Shown here one piece after another: positions 1 to 11,024 of a stretch of DNA of 64,000 nt (the first letter of the stretch is position 1; each line of letters starts with the position of its first letter). The stretch is taken from positions 2,666,001 through 2,730,000 of the forward strand of contig NZ_CP160453.1 in NCBI RefSeq assembly GCF_040744945.1. Reading direction: 5' to 3'. The notes under the pieces are model-generated. The model searched no databases, was not told the DNA's origin, and saw only the letters and a list, made by a program, of their open reading frames with translations. Position numbers and translations under genes: made by a program. The stretch comes from Saccharothrix sp. HUAS TT1. GTDB lineage: Bacteria; Actinomycetota; Actinomycetes; Mycobacteriales; Pseudonocardiaceae.

Positions 1-3
1 AGG

Positions 4-654
4 GTGAGCACGGTCTACGACTGCAGCGTCCAGGTCGACCGGGCGGCAGGTCTCGCCGCCGCCGCGGGCGCGGTGCGATCCGGGCGCCTCGTGGTCCTCC
101 CCACCGACACGGTCTACGGCATCGGCTGCGACGCGTTCGACGCCTCCGCCGTCCGCGCGCTGCTGGAGGCCAAGGGCCGCGGCCCGGACATGCCCGTCCC
201 GGTGCTGGTCGGCTCCTGGACCACCATCGACGGCCTGGTCCTCGGCGTGCCCCGGCAGGCCCGCGCGCTGATCGAGGCGTTCTGGCCGGGCGGCCTGTCG
301 CTCGTCCTGCCGCACGCGCCGTCGCTGGCGTGGGACCTCGGTCACACCCGCGGCACGGTGATGCTGCGCATGCCGCTGCACCCGGTCGCCCTCGAACTGC
401 TGCGCGACGTCGGCCCGATGGCGGTCTCCAGCGCGAACAAGTCCGGCTTCCCGCCCGCGGGCACCGCGCAGGAGGCGTGGGACCAGCTCGGCGAGGAGGT
501 CGGCGTCTACCTCGACGGCGGGCCGGCGGCGGAGAACGTCGCCTCCACCATCGTCGACCTGACCGGCCCGGACCCGGTCGTGCTGCGCGAGGGCGCGGTG
601 CCGGTCGCCGAGGTGTCCAAGGCGCTCGGCGTCGAAGTCGGGGTCGCGCGCTAG
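4..654 (+). CDS. tsaC: L-threonylcarbamoyladenylate synthase (YrdC/Sua5 fold)
   Basis: Makes threonylcarbamoyl-AMP from threonine, bicarbonate and ATP in the cytoplasm, the first step of the t6A37 modification of ANN-reading tRNAs. The 216-residue protein is the short single-domain form. Family marks are PTDTVYGIG at residues 33-41, the KGR...P loop at about 57-64 and SSANKSG at 142-148. The GTG at base 4 is the first start in view; because the window begins three bases earlier, its ribosome site and any upstream start cannot be judged. It precedes wecA and the ATP synthase genes, the order of Rv1301-Rv1303 in M. tuberculosis. Confidence 0.9.
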   Translation: MSTVYDCSVQVDRAAGLAAAAGAVRSGRLVVLPTDTVYGIGCDAFDASAVRALLEAKGRGPDMPVPVLVGSWTTIDGLVLGVPRQARALIEAFWPGGLSLVLPHAPSLAWDLGHTRGTVMLRMPLHPVALELLRDVGPMAVSSANKSGFPPAGTAQEAWDQLGEEVGVYLDGGPAAENVASTIVDLTGPDPVVLREGAVPVAEVSKALGVEVGVAR

Positions 655-717
655 TGGATCTTCCCGATCGGAGTAGCGTGGTGGTCCTGCCGCACGAACC
701 ACCCGTGCAAGATCCAC
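654..717 (+). terminator. nested hairpin between tsaC and wecA
   Basis: A perfect 9-bp inverted repeat, GTGGATCTT (654-662) with AAGATCCAC (709-717), encloses a second stem, GGTGGT (680-685) with ACCACC (698-703). It sits directly behind the tsaC stop codon and 32 bases before wecA. No T-run follows, which is usual for actinobacterial terminators. It could end or attenuate transcription between the two genes; function is inferred from position only. Confidence 0.45.
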
Positions 718-749
718 CCGACACCCCATCGCCGAGGGGCTAGCCTGCC

Positions 750-1910
750 GTGGGCCAGTTGCCTGCCGTGTCCAACGTCCTCCCCGTCCGGGAGTACCTG
801 CTCGTCGCGCTGACCGCCGCGGTCGTGACGTTCCTGCTCGTCGGCCTGGTGCGCGTGCTGGCGTTCCGGATCGGCGCGGTCGCCTACCCCCGCCAGCGCG
901 ACGTGCACGTCAAGCCCATGCCCCGGATGGGCGGGCTCGCCATGTACGGCGGCGTGCTGGGCGGCATGCTGCTCGCCCACCAGCTGCCGGTGCTGCGCTC
1001 GGCGTTCGACTTCTCCTACGACCCGTACGCGGTGATCGTGGGCGGCGGCGTGATCGTGCTCGTCGGCGTGCTGGACGACCGGTTCGAGCTGGACTCGCTG
1101 ACCAAGCTCGCGGGCCAGGTCACCGCCGCGGGCATCCTGGTGCTGTTCGGCCTGCAGTGGCTGCTGTTCTGGGTGCCGTGGGGCGACGACGGCGAGGGCA
1201 CCGGCTCGCTGCTGTCGCTGGACCAGAACCAGGGCGCGATCCTGAGCGTGCTGCTGGCCGTCACCATGGTCAACGCGATGAACTTCGTGGACGGCCTGGA
1301 CGGCCTCGCCGCCGGCATCGGCCTCATCGCCGCCGCCGCCACCTGCGTGTTCTCCATCGGTCTGCTGGCCAACAACGGCGGTGACGTCGGCGCGTACCCG
1401 CCCGCCCTGATCGCCGCCACGCTGGCCGGCGCGTGCCTCGGCTTCCTGCCGCACAACTTCAACCCGGCCCGGATCTTCATGGGCGACTCCGGCTCGATGC
1501 TGATCGGCCTGATGCTCGCCGCGGCCACCATCTCCGCCTCCGGCAAGATCAACTACGAGTCGGTGCGCGCCACCGACGTCCTCGGCCTGCTCTCGCCGCT
1601 GGTCGTGGTGGCGGCCGTGCTGTTCGTGCCGCTGCTGGACCTGCTGATGGCCGTGGTGCGGCGCACCCGGCGCGGCGAGAGCCCGTTCTCCGCGGACAAG
1701 ATGCACCTGCACCACCGGCTGCTGGAGATCGGCCACTCCCAGCGCCGCGCCGTGCTGCTCATCTACTTGTGGGCGGGCGTGCTGGCGTTCGGCGCGGTGG
1801 CGCTGACGATGTTCGACGTCGTCGTGGTGGTGTGGTGCTTCGGCATCTGCCTGCTGCTGGCGCTGCTGGTCTCGGCGATCCCCCGGCTGCGCGAGGTCCG
1901 GCGCTCCTGA
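750..1910 (+). CDS. wecA: WecA-like polyprenyl-phosphate GlcNAc-1-phosphate transferase
   Basis: Integral membrane enzyme of the MraY/WecA (glycosyltransferase 4) family that moves a sugar-1-phosphate, probably GlcNAc-1-P from UDP-GlcNAc, to decaprenyl or undecaprenyl phosphate and so starts cell-envelope glycan synthesis. The 386-residue protein has about ten hydrophobic segments. Family motifs are the DD of VLDDRF (109-110), NFVDGLDG (158-165), FMGDSGS (223-229) and HLHHR (299-303), which are the Mg-binding aspartates and the basic cytoplasmic loop. The GTG at 750 has GAGGGGC nine bases upstream; a second GTG at 768 is possible. Its place before atpI matches Rv1302 (rfe/wecA). Confidence 0.9.
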   Translation: MGQLPAVSNVLPVREYLLVALTAAVVTFLLVGLVRVLAFRIGAVAYPRQRDVHVKPMPRMGGLAMYGGVLGGMLLAHQLPVLRSAFDFSYDPYAVIVGGGVIVLVGVLDDRFELDSLTKLAGQVTAAGILVLFGLQWLLFWVPWGDDGEGTGSLLSLDQNQGAILSVLLAVTMVNAMNFVDGLDGLAAGIGLIAAAATCVFSIGLLANNGGDVGAYPPALIAATLAGACLGFLPHNFNPARIFMGDSGSMLIGLMLAAATISASGKINYESVRATDVLGLLSPLVVVAAVLFVPLLDLLMAVVRRTRRGESPFSADKMHLHHRLLEIGHSQRRAVLLIYLWAGVLAFGAVALTMFDVVVVVWCFGICLLLALLVSAIPRLREVRRS

Positions 1911-1954
1911 CGGCCGCCGACGCGCCGGGAAGGCCCCTGTCTACAATCGACGGA

Positions 1955-2401
1955 ATGAGCGCCAGCCCCGAGCCGAAGACCCACGAGGACGTTGTGCGGA
2001 TCACGGCCCGTGCGATGTCCCGTGGCGCGCTCTGGGCCGCGATCCCGACCGCGCTGCTGGGGATCGCCGTCTCCTCCTTCTTCTACGGCCTCGACGGCGC
2101 GCTGGGCGCGCTGGTCGGCGGCCTCGTCGTCGGCGCCTCCTCGCTGGCCACCCTCTGGGCGATGCGCCGCACGGCGGCGCTCGACGTCCACCTGGTGATG
2201 GCCGCCGCGCTGGGCGGTTTCGTGGTCAAGATGCTGATCCTGCTCGGTGTGATGATGCTGCTGAGGGACGTCCCCGGGCTGCACCCCCGGGCCCTCGCCT
2301 TCACCATGATCGCGATGATCGTGGCCACCGCCGCCGCCGAGGCGATCGCGTCCCGCCGCACCCGGCTCCCGAACGTGATCCCCGCAGCTCAGCAGCCCTA
2401 G
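1955..2401 (+). CDS. atpI: AtpI-like membrane protein of the ATP synthase locus
   Basis: Small membrane protein of 148 residues with four predicted transmembrane stretches (about residues 28-48, 50-70, 80-101 and 108-125) and short polar ends. Position just before atpB, and the size, fit the AtpI/Rv1303 group, thought to help assemble the c-ring or to aid cation supply; the exact role in actinomycetes is not settled. ATG at 1955 was chosen because the protein then begins with a short polar N-terminus before the first membrane helix. It is too divergent for assignment by motif alone, so the call rests on context. Confidence 0.75.
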   Translation: MSASPEPKTHEDVVRITARAMSRGALWAAIPTALLGIAVSSFFYGLDGALGALVGGLVVGASSLATLWAMRRTAALDVHLVMAAALGGFVVKMLILLGVMMLLRDVPGLHPRALAFTMIAMIVATAAAEAIASRRTRLPNVIPAAQQP

Positions 2402-2448
2402 GGCCGGTCGCGAACGCCCGCCTACCGGTTGGTATGGTGCGCGCGACA

Positions 2449-2489
2449 GGGAGGCGCCCACGTCCTGATGGACGCAGGTGGTGCCTCCC
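2449..2489 (+). promoter_or_regulatory. long hairpin in the atpI-atpB leader
   Basis: GGGAGGC (2449-2455) pairs with GCCTCCC (2483-2489); the helix continues through a G-T wobble and four more pairs with one bulged C, and an inner stem GTCC-TGAT-GGAC (2462-2473) caps it. The hairpin lies in the 183-base gap between atpI and atpB, about 95 bases before the atpB start. It may separate atpI transcription from the main operon or act as a leader element. A TACGTT box at about 2513-2518 could be a -10 for atpB. Confidence 0.4.
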
Positions 2490-2584
2490 GGCAGGCGGCT
2501 GTGGCGCGTGAGGTACGTTTAGTCCCGATCGTGACGATTCCCCCGGCGGAGTGAACGCCGGCCGGGAGAACCGGAAGGAAGACA

Positions 2585-3367
2585 GTGACCAACCTGGTGC
2601 TGGCCGAGGGTGGCGAGTTCGTCCCCCCCGGCGCGAAGGACTTCTTCTTGCCGCCGATCTTCGGTGGCGTCACCAAGCCGATGGTGCTGGTCGTCCTGTC
2701 GGTCATCATCATCGCAGTGTTCTTCCTGCTGGCGACGCGGAGCTTCAAGCTGGTTCCCAGCAAGTTCCAGTTCATGGCCGAGTCCCTGTACGACATCGGC
2801 CGGAACACGATCGCCCGGGAGCAGATCGGTGGCAAGGACTTCCAGCCCTTCGTGCCGCTGATCCTCAGCCTGTTCACGTTCATCCTGGTGAACAACATCT
2901 TCGGGATCATCCCGCTGGTGCAGTTCCCGACCATGTCGCACATCGGCTTCCCGTTGGCGCTCTCGGTCCTGGTGGTCTACCCGGTCTACCACTACGTCGG
3001 GTTCAAGCGGCACGGTTTCGCCGGCTACCTCAAGAACCAGCTCATGCCGCCCGGCGCGCCGAAGCCGATCTACCTGCTGCTGACGCCGATCGAGTTCTTC
3101 TCGAAGTTCATCATGAACCCGATCACGCTGGCGATCCGGGTGTTCGCGGCCATGTTCGCCGGTCACCTCATCCTGCTGGTGTTCACCCTGGCGGGGGAGT
3201 TCCTGCTGCTCGAGGCGTCCGCGCTGTTCAAGCCGATCTCGCTGGTCTCGTTCGCCTTCGCCATCGCGATGACGTTCCTCGAGGCGCTGGTCCAGGTCAT
3301 CCAGGCGTACATCTTCGCCCTGCTGTCCGCCAGCTACATCGGTATGGCGCTCGCGTCCGACCACTGA
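2585..3367 (+). CDS. atpB: ATP synthase Fo subunit a
   Basis: Membrane stator subunit forming the two proton half-channels against the c-ring. The 260-residue protein has five to six hydrophobic helices; the essential arginine is R185 in the segment [10 protein letters not shown], followed by the conserved GH of FAGHLIL. The GTG start at 2585 follows AAGGAAG at good spacing. It opens the core Fo-F1 gene run, with atpE starting 67 bases after its stop codon. Length and motifs are those expected of actinobacterial AtpB. Confidence 0.97.
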   Translation: MTNLVLAEGGEFVPPGAKDFFLPPIFGGVTKPMVLVVLSVIIIAVFFLLATRSFKLVPSKFQFMAESLYDIGRNTIAREQIGGKDFQPFVPLILSLFTFILVNNIFGIIPLVQFPTMSHIGFPLALSVLVVYPVYHYVGFKRHGFAGYLKNQLMPPGAPKPIYLLLTPIEFFSKFIMNPITLAIRVFAAMFAGHLILLVFTLAGEFLLLEASALFKPISLVSFAFAIAMTFLEALVQVIQAYIFALLSASYIGMALASDH

Positions 3368-3434
3368 TCGGTACCACGACAAAAAGCCTCCGATCCGCAG
3401 TTACCGCGGACCGAAGTTGAAGGGAATGCACAAA

Positions 3435-3683
3435 GTGAGCGCTATCGTTCTTGCGCAGGAAGCCGCGAACATCAACCCGGGTCTGGCCCTCATCGGCTAC
3501 GGCCTGGGCGCGATCGGCCCCGGCATCGGCGTGGGTCTGATCTGGGCCGCCGTCATCAACGGCACCGCCCGGCAGCCGGAAGCGCGCGGCCCGCTCATGA
3601 GCATCGCGTGGACGACGTTCGTGCTCGTCGAGGTCCTCGCGCTGATCGGTCTGGTTCTCTACTTCCTCGCTTCGACGGCCTGA
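3435..3683 (+). CDS. atpE: ATP synthase Fo subunit c
   Basis: Two-helix hairpin subunit of 82 residues that forms the rotating c-ring. The polar loop RQPE (46-49) and the proton-carrying carboxylate E66 in the second helix ([10 protein letters not shown]) are both present. Three in-frame starts exist (TTG 3417, ATG 3426, GTG 3435). AAGGGA at 3420-3425 abuts the ATG but sits nine bases before the GTG, so GTG 3435 is preferred; it also gives the usual short N-terminus. The second helix carries the region targeted by diarylquinolines in mycobacteria, but I make no claim of sensitivity. Confidence 0.95.
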   Translation: MSAIVLAQEAANINPGLALIGYGLGAIGPGIGVGLIWAAVINGTARQPEARGPLMSIAWTTFVLVEVLALIGLVLYFLASTA

Positions 3684-3711
3684 TCACCGACTGAGCGCGT
3701 AGGGAGACGCC

Positions 3712-4260
3712 GTGCTGAACACCATGATCCTCGCGGCCGAGGGCGAGCCGAGCCCGGTCGTGCCGCACCTCTCCGAGGTCATCATCGGCCTCATCGCCTT
3801 CCTCCTCCTGCTGTGGGTCATGAAGAAGTACGTGTCCCCGCGGTTCGAGGCGCTGTACGCGGAGCGTGCGGCGAAGATCGAAGGCGGCATCGAGAAGGCG
3901 GAGCAGGCCCAGGCCCAGGCCCAGGAGGCCCTGGAGCAGTACCGGGCGCAGCTGGCCGAGGCTCGCGCCGAGGCGGCCCGCATCCGCGACGACGCCCGCA
4001 TCGAGGGCGAGCAGATCATCAGCGAGCTGCGCGCCAAGGCGCAGGAGGAGTCCTCGCGGATCATCGCGCAGGGGCAGACCCAGCTGGAGACGCAGCGCGC
4101 GCAGATCGTCGCGGAGCTGCGCGGCGAGCTGGGCAGGCTGGCCATCGACCTGGCGGACCGGGTCGTCGGCGAGTCGCTGGAGGACGAGGTGCGCCGTCGG
4201 GGCACCGTCGACCGCTTCCTCTCCGAGCTCGACGGCACGTCGGCTCCGGCCGCCAAGTGA
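3712..4260 (+). CDS. atpF: ATP synthase Fo subunit b
   Basis: Peripheral-stalk subunit of 182 residues: one N-terminal membrane helix (about residues 24-42), then a long alanine/glutamate-rich coiled coil that dimerises and reaches the top of F1. GTG 3712 is preceded by AGGGAG at seven bases; an internal ATG five codons on is less well placed. The gene ends ten bases before atpH, so the two are separate here. In mycobacteria the delta subunit is instead fused to a second b-like chain, and that fusion is absent. Confidence 0.95.
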   Translation: MLNTMILAAEGEPSPVVPHLSEVIIGLIAFLLLLWVMKKYVSPRFEALYAERAAKIEGGIEKAEQAQAQAQEALEQYRAQLAEARAEAARIRDDARIEGEQIISELRAKAQEESSRIIAQGQTQLETQRAQIVAELRGELGRLAIDLADRVVGESLEDEVRRRGTVDRFLSELDGTSAPAAK

Positions 4261-4270
4261 GGGAACGCCG

Positions 4271-5107
4271 ATGACGCTGCACGCCGCCAGCCGTGACGCC
4301 CTGGCCGCCGCCGAACTGCGGCTGCTGGAGGTCGTCGACGGCACGACCGGCCCCACCGCCAGCCAGTCCTTGGCGAAGTTGGGCAGCGAGCTGTTCGCGG
4401 CCGTGAGCCTGCTGTCGGCGCAGCCCGCGCTGCGCCGCGCGATGGCCGACAACTCCTCGGAGCCCGCGTCCCGCGAGCAGCTGCTGCGCGGCCTGCTCGC
4501 CGGCAAGGTCTCCGACGAGACGCTGCAGGTGCTGGCCACGGTCGTCACCGTCCGCTGGTCCAGCCCCCGCGAGCTGGTCGACGGCATCGAGTCGCTGGCC
4601 CGCACCACGCTGCTGGTGCGGGCGGAGCGGGACGGCAGGCTCGACTCGGTCGAGGACGAGCTGTTCCGGCTCGGCCGCATCATCGCGGCCAACCACGAGC
4701 TGGAGCTGGCGCTGTCCGACCCGGCGGCCGAGCCCGCCGGCAAGGTCGCGCTGGTCGACGGCCTCGTCGCGGGCAAGGTGGACCAGACCACCAAGACCCT
4801 GGTCGAGCAGCTCGTCCGCGAGCCGCGCGGCCAGGGGGTCGTCAACGGCCTGGGCGAGCTGGCCTCGCTCGCGGCCAAGCGCCGGGAACGTTCCGTCGCG
4901 TACGTCCGTTCTGCTGTCGAGCTGGACGCGGCGCAGCAGGACCGCCTCGAAGCCACGCTGACCCGGATCTACTCCAGGCCGATCGCGCTGCACGTGGAGG
5001 TGGACCCCACGCTGCGCGGTGGTCTGCTGATCAAGATCGGCGACGAGGTCATCGACGGAAGCGTGGCCGGTCGGCTGGCGTCCCTGCGCCGCGATCTCGC
5101 CGGCTGA
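4271..5107 (+). CDS. atpH: ATP synthase F1 subunit delta
   Basis: Stator subunit (OSCP family) of 278 residues joining subunit b to the top of the alpha3-beta3 head. It is longer than the roughly 180-residue E. coli protein, as is usual for actinomycetes, because of an extra N-terminal region; the conserved delta signature is the C-terminal part around DPTLRGGLLIKIGDEVIDGS. ATG 4271 follows GAGGGAACG directly after the atpF stop. Many in-frame bases extend upstream through atpF, but they are not coding. No b-like membrane segment is present. Confidence 0.93.
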   Translation: MTLHAASRDALAAAELRLLEVVDGTTGPTASQSLAKLGSELFAAVSLLSAQPALRRAMADNSSEPASREQLLRGLLAGKVSDETLQVLATVVTVRWSSPRELVDGIESLARTTLLVRAERDGRLDSVEDELFRLGRIIAANHELELALSDPAAEPAGKVALVDGLVAGKVDQTTKTLVEQLVREPRGQGVVNGLGELASLAAKRRERSVAYVRSAVELDAAQQDRLEATLTRIYSRPIALHVEVDPTLRGGLLIKIGDEVIDGSVAGRLASLRRDLAG

Positions 5108-5167
5108 CCGAATCGGAACCGCGGCCCACAAGCCCCTTTCCCAGAACGAAGTGAGAGCAGGAACGAC

Positions 5168-6811
5168 ATGGCGGAGCTGACGATCTCGTCGGACGAGATC
5201 CGCAGTGCGATCGAGAAGTACGTCTCGACCTACTCCCCGGAAGTCAGCCGGGAAGAGGTCGGCGTCGTCGCGGAGACCTACGACGGCATCGCCATCGTCG
5301 AGGGTCTGCCCGGCACCATGACCAACGAGCTGCTGGAGTTCCCCGGCGGCGTGCTCGGCGTGGCCCTGAACCTGGAAGTCCGCCAGATCGGCGCGGTCAT
5401 CCTGGGCGACTTCGACAAGATCGAAGAGGGCCAGGAGGTCAAGCGGACCGGCCAGGTGCTCTCCGTGCCCGTTGGGGACGGCTTCCTCGGTCGCGTGGTC
5501 AACCCGCTCGGCCAGCCGATCGACGGCCTGGGCGACATCGTGGCCGACGACAACCGCGCCCTGGAGCTGCAGGCCGCCTCCGTGCTGCAGCGGCAGCCGG
5601 TGAGCGAGCCGATGCAGACCGGCATCAAGGCGATCGACTCGATGACCCCGATCGGCCGCGGTCAGCGCCAGCTGATCATCGGCGACCGCAAGACCGGCAA
5701 GACCGCGGTCTGCATCGACACGATCATCAACCAGAAGAAGGCCTGGGAGTCGGGCGACCCGACGCAGCAGGTCCGCTGCGTGTACGTGGCCATCGGCCAG
5801 AAGGGCTCCACCATCGCGGGCGTCAAGTCCGCGCTGGAGGAGGCGGGCGCGCTGGAGTACACCACCATCGTCGCCGCCCCCGCGTCCGACTCGGCCGGCT
5901 TCAAGTGGCTCGCGCCCTACACCGGCTCGGCCATCGGCCAGCACTGGATGTACCAGGGCAAGCACGTCCTGATCATCTTCGACGACCTGACCAAGCAGGC
6001 GGAGGCGTACCGCGCCATCTCGCTGCTGCTGCGCCGCCCGCCGGGCCGCGAGGCCTACCCCGGCGACGTCTTCTACTTGCACTCGCGCCTGCTGGAGCGC
6101 TGCGCGAAGCTGTCCGACGACATGGGCGGCGGCTCGATGACCGGTCTGCCGATCATCGAGACCAAGGCCAACGACGTGTCGGCGTACATCCCGACCAACG
6201 TCATCTCGATCACCGACGGCCAGTGCTTCCTGGAGTCCGACCTGTTCAACGCCGGTGTGCGCCCGGCCGTCAACGTGGGTATCTCGGTCTCCCGCGTCGG
6301 TGGCGCCGCGCAGACCAAGGCGATGAAGACGGTCGCCGGCTCGCTGCGCCTGGACCTGTCGCAGTTCCGCGAGCTGGAGGCGTTCTCCGCCTTCGCCTCG
6401 GACCTCGACGCGGCCTCGCGCGCCCAGCTGGACCGCGGCGCCCGCCTGGTCGAGCTGCTGAAGCAGGGCCAGTACTCGCCGGTCCCGGTCGAGGAGCAGG
6501 TCGTCTCGATCTACCTCGGCACGAACGGCCACTACGACGACATCCCGGTGGGCGACGTCCGCCGCTTCGAGTCGGAGTTCCTGAACCACGTGCGCCGCGG
6601 CCACGACGTGATCCTGTCCGACATCCGCGAGTCCAAGAAGCTGTCGGACGACACGGCCAAGGGCATCGTCGACGCGGTCAACGCGTTCAAGCAGCAGTTC
6701 AGCGCCTCGAACGGTGCGTCGGTCGCCGACGTGCCCGCCGACGCGATGGACGCCGACCAGGTCGGGCAGGAGTCGGTGAAGGTCAACCGGCCCGCTCCGG
6801 CCGAGAAGTGA
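5168..6811 (+). CDS. atpA: ATP synthase F1 subunit alpha
   Basis: Non-catalytic nucleotide-binding subunit of the F1 head, 547 residues. The P-loop GDRKTGKTA lies at 172-180; the alpha/beta signature is seen as [14 protein letters not shown], with the arginine finger in SVSRVGG. The C-terminal tail beyond about residue 515 is acidic and alanine-rich, the extension known from actinobacterial alpha subunits and linked in mycobacteria to suppression of ATP hydrolysis; that role here is inference. ATG 5168 has AGAGCAGGAA upstream. atpG follows after seven bases. Confidence 0.97.
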   Translation: MAELTISSDEIRSAIEKYVSTYSPEVSREEVGVVAETYDGIAIVEGLPGTMTNELLEFPGGVLGVALNLEVRQIGAVILGDFDKIEEGQEVKRTGQVLSVPVGDGFLGRVVNPLGQPIDGLGDIVADDNRALELQAASVLQRQPVSEPMQTGIKAIDSMTPIGRGQRQLIIGDRKTGKTAVCIDTIINQKKAWESGDPTQQVRCVYVAIGQKGSTIAGVKSALEEAGALEYTTIVAAPASDSAGFKWLAPYTGSAIGQHWMYQGKHVLIIFDDLTKQAEAYRAISLLLRRPPGREAYPGDVFYLHSRLLERCAKLSDDMGGGSMTGLPIIETKANDVSAYIPTNVISITDGQCFLESDLFNAGVRPAVNVGISVSRVGGAAQTKAMKTVAGSLRLDLSQFRELEAFSAFASDLDAASRAQLDRGARLVELLKQGQYSPVPVEEQVVSIYLGTNGHYDDIPVGDVRRFESEFLNHVRRGHDVILSDIRESKKLSDDTAKGIVDAVNAFKQQFSASNGASVADVPADAMDADQVGQESVKVNRPAPAEK

Positions 6812-6818
6812 CGTAGGC

Positions 6819-9183
<2,365 letters not shown>

Positions 9184-9199
9184 GCCGGGCTCTCGTCCG

Positions 9200-9228
9200 C
9201 AGGGCCGTCCCCACCGGGGGCGGCCCTG
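9200..9228. terminator. bidirectional terminator between atpD and iclR-type gene
   Basis: Stem CAGGGCCGTCCCC (9200-9212) with GGGGGCGGCCCTG (9216-9228) gives 13 pairs including one wobble, closed by a three-base loop. It lies in the 51-base gap between two convergent stop codons and would work in either direction. Its strength suggests that transcripts from the atp operon end here instead of reading on to atpC. Confidence 0.75.
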
Positions 9229-9234
9229 CCGGCG

Positions 9235-9981
9235 TCAGGGGGACGCCCAGCCCAGCGCGCGGGAGATGGCCAGGCCGCACGCGCGCACGGCGGGCACGAC
9301 GGTGTCCGTGCGGGTCCCGGTGGGCACCACGACGGACACGGCGGCCACCACCTCGCCGTCCTGGTCGCGCACGGGCGCGGCCACCGAGTAGGTGATCAGC
9401 TCGATCTGCCGGTCGCTGGTGGCGTAGTCGTCGCGGCGCACCCTGGCCAGGGTCTCCCGCAGCTCCTGGGGCGTGCCGATGGTCTTCGGCGTGAACCGCT
9501 TGAGCGGTCCCGCGAGCACGGCCTCCTGCACCGCGACGGGCGCGGCGGCCAGCAGCACCAGGCCGACGCCCGTGCAGTGCAGCGGCATCCGGCTGCCGAC
9601 GCGGGTCACCACGTTCACCGCGTCCCGCGCCGAGATCCGCTCCACGTACACGACCTCCACGCCGTCGCGGACGGCCAGCTGCACGTTGTGCCGCGTCACC
9701 TCGTAGAGGTCTTCGAGGAACGGCAGGGCGCGGTCGCGCAGGTCCAGGCTGCCGGGCGACAGCGAGCCCAGCTCCAGCAGCCGCAGGCCGACGCAGTAGC
9801 GGCCGTCCGGCGCCCGGTCGAGGGCGCGCAGGGCCACCAGGGACGCCACCAGCCGGTGCGTGGTGCTCAGCGGCAGGCCGGAGTGGCGGCTCAGCTCGGA
9901 CAGCGTCACCGCGGGTCGGTCCACGGTGAACACCGACAGCAGCGAGAAGGCCCGGTCGAGCAGCGACTTCGGTGTCGGCAC
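9235..9981 (-). CDS. IclR-family transcriptional regulator
   Basis: DNA-binding regulator of 248 residues: an N-terminal winged helix-turn-helix (about residues 8-66, with VTLSELSRHSGLPLSTTHRLVASL as recognisable helix-turn-helix region) and a C-terminal IclR effector domain ending near residue 240. The effector is not predictable. The gene is inverted between atpD and atpC, two genes that are normally adjacent, so it either arrived by insertion or the locus was rearranged. GTG 9981 is the first start that precedes the helix-turn-helix. The 152-base space to atpC holds both divergent promoters. Confidence 0.88.
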   Translation of the reverse strand: MPTPKSLLDRAFSLLSVFTVDRPAVTLSELSRHSGLPLSTTHRLVASLVALRALDRAPDGRYCVGLRLLELGSLSPGSLDLRDRALPFLEDLYEVTRHNVQLAVRDGVEVVYVERISARDAVNVVTRVGSRMPLHCTGVGLVLLAAAPVAVQEAVLAGPLKRFTPKTIGTPQELRETLARVRRDDYATSDRQIELITYSVAAPVRDQDGEVVAAVSVVVPTGTRTDTVVPAVRACGLAISRALGWASP

Positions 9982-10133
9982 GGGCCCAGTCTCCCACCCG
10001 CCCGAACGGCCCCCGCGCGCTCGCGGCGCCCGTGCCGGCGGGTGGTCGGGGCGGCTGGGGGTGGCTGGTGCGGCGGTGGGTTCCGGGCACCGTTTAGACT
10101 GCGGGTGACTCCAGTCGACTCAGGGAGATGCGC

Positions 10134-10499
10134 GTGGCCGAGATGACCGTCCAGCTGGTCGCGGTGGAACGCCGCCTGTGGTCCGGCACGGCCACCACCG
10201 TGGTCGCCCAGACGCTCGAAGGCGAGATCGGCATCCTGCCCGGTCACGAGCCGGTGCTCGGCCAGCTCGTCGAGGGCGGCGTGGTGAAGATCCGGACCAC
10301 GGACAACGAGCTGGTGACGGCGGCCGTGCACGGTGGCTTCCTCTCCGTGACCGGCGAGGGTGTGAGCATCCTGGCCGAGGACGCGGAGCTCGCCGACGAG
10401 ATCGACGTCGAACGGGCCCGGGCGGACGTCAAGAACGACGACGACGTCCAGCGGGCCAGGGCCATCGCGCGGCTCCGCGCCGCGGGGCACTCGGCCTGA
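10134..10499 (+). CDS. atpC: ATP synthase F1 subunit epsilon
   Basis: Rotor-associated subunit of 121 residues that joins gamma to the c-ring and damps ATP hydrolysis. The N-terminal beta-sandwich carries the family segment [16 protein letters not shown] and the C-terminal part is the helical arm. GTG 10134 is preferred over ATG 10128, since AGGGAG (10122-10127) touches the ATG but is six bases from the GTG. It is cut off from atpD by about 950 bases holding an opposite-strand gene, so it needs its own promoter; TAGACT at 10095-10100 is a possible -10. Confidence 0.95.
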   Translation: MAEMTVQLVAVERRLWSGTATTVVAQTLEGEIGILPGHEPVLGQLVEGGVVKIRTTDNELVTAAVHGGFLSVTGEGVSILAEDAELADEIDVERARADVKNDDDVQRARAIARLRAAGHSA

Positions 10500-10520
10500 C
10501 GCGGACGAGCGGACGACGCC

Positions 10521-10952
10521 GTGGGGATCGCCGAACTGGTCGGGGTGGTCCTGTTCGGCGCGGTGGTGGTCCTCGCGTACCTCGCGTGGCGCCGCGTCCG
10601 GCTGTTGCGCGCGGGCGGTGTGCACGTCGCGCTGAGGTCCCGGATCGAGGACTCCGGCCGGGGCTGGCACCTGGGTGTCGGCCACTACCGGGGTGACGAG
10701 TTCACCTGGTTCCGCGTGCTGAGCCTGCGCTCCGGCCCGGACATGGTGATCTCCCGCGAGGGTTTCGAGATCGACGACCGCCGCGAGCCGACCGCGCCGG
10801 AGGCGTACGCCATGCCGTCCGGCGCGGTGGTGCTGCGGTGCCGAGGCGCCAAGGGCGAGGTCGAGATCGCGATGGGCCCGGACGCGCTGACCGGCTTCCT
10901 GTCCTGGTTGGAGTCGGCGCCCCCGGGCCGCTCCATCCCCTGGGCCTCCTGA
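10521..10952 (+). CDS. DUF2550 membrane-anchored protein
   Basis: Protein of 143 residues with one N-terminal membrane helix (about residues 4-22) and a soluble domain rich in beta strand. It belongs to the DUF2550 group found next to atpC in Actinobacteria (Rv1312 in M. tuberculosis). No function is established; co-location with the ATP synthase is the only clue. GTG 10521 starts 21 bases after the atpC stop, so the two are probably co-transcribed. Confidence 0.82.
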   Translation: MGIAELVGVVLFGAVVVLAYLAWRRVRLLRAGGVHVALRSRIEDSGRGWHLGVGHYRGDEFTWFRVLSLRSGPDMVISREGFEIDDRREPTAPEAYAMPSGAVVLRCRGAKGEVEIAMGPDALTGFLSWLESAPPGRSIPWAS

Positions 10953-10973
10953 GAAGACCGGGGCCGGTCGGAC

Positions 10974-11011
10974 CGGCGGCGGCGTGACCCCGCTCCCGGG
11001 CCCCGCCGCCG
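10974..11011. terminator. possible terminator between convergent genes
   Basis: CGGCGGCGG (10974-10982) can pair with CCGCCGCCG (11003-11011) around a 20-base loop in the 72-base gap between DUF2550 and the convergent adenosyltransferase gene. The arms are low-complexity, so support is only moderate. Confidence 0.35.
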
Positions 11012-11024
11012 TGCCACGCGCCGG

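Noticed and set aside
2422..2437. Member of the GTTACC-N4-GGTAAC operator set before atpB
   Set aside because: Only the core TACC-GGTT-GGTA is present and the outer bases do not match. The context is not acyl-CoA metabolism; probably chance.
3712..5107. Fused b-delta subunit as in mycobacteria
   Set aside because: atpF has its own stop, and atpH starts ten bases later with its own ribosome site and no membrane helix.
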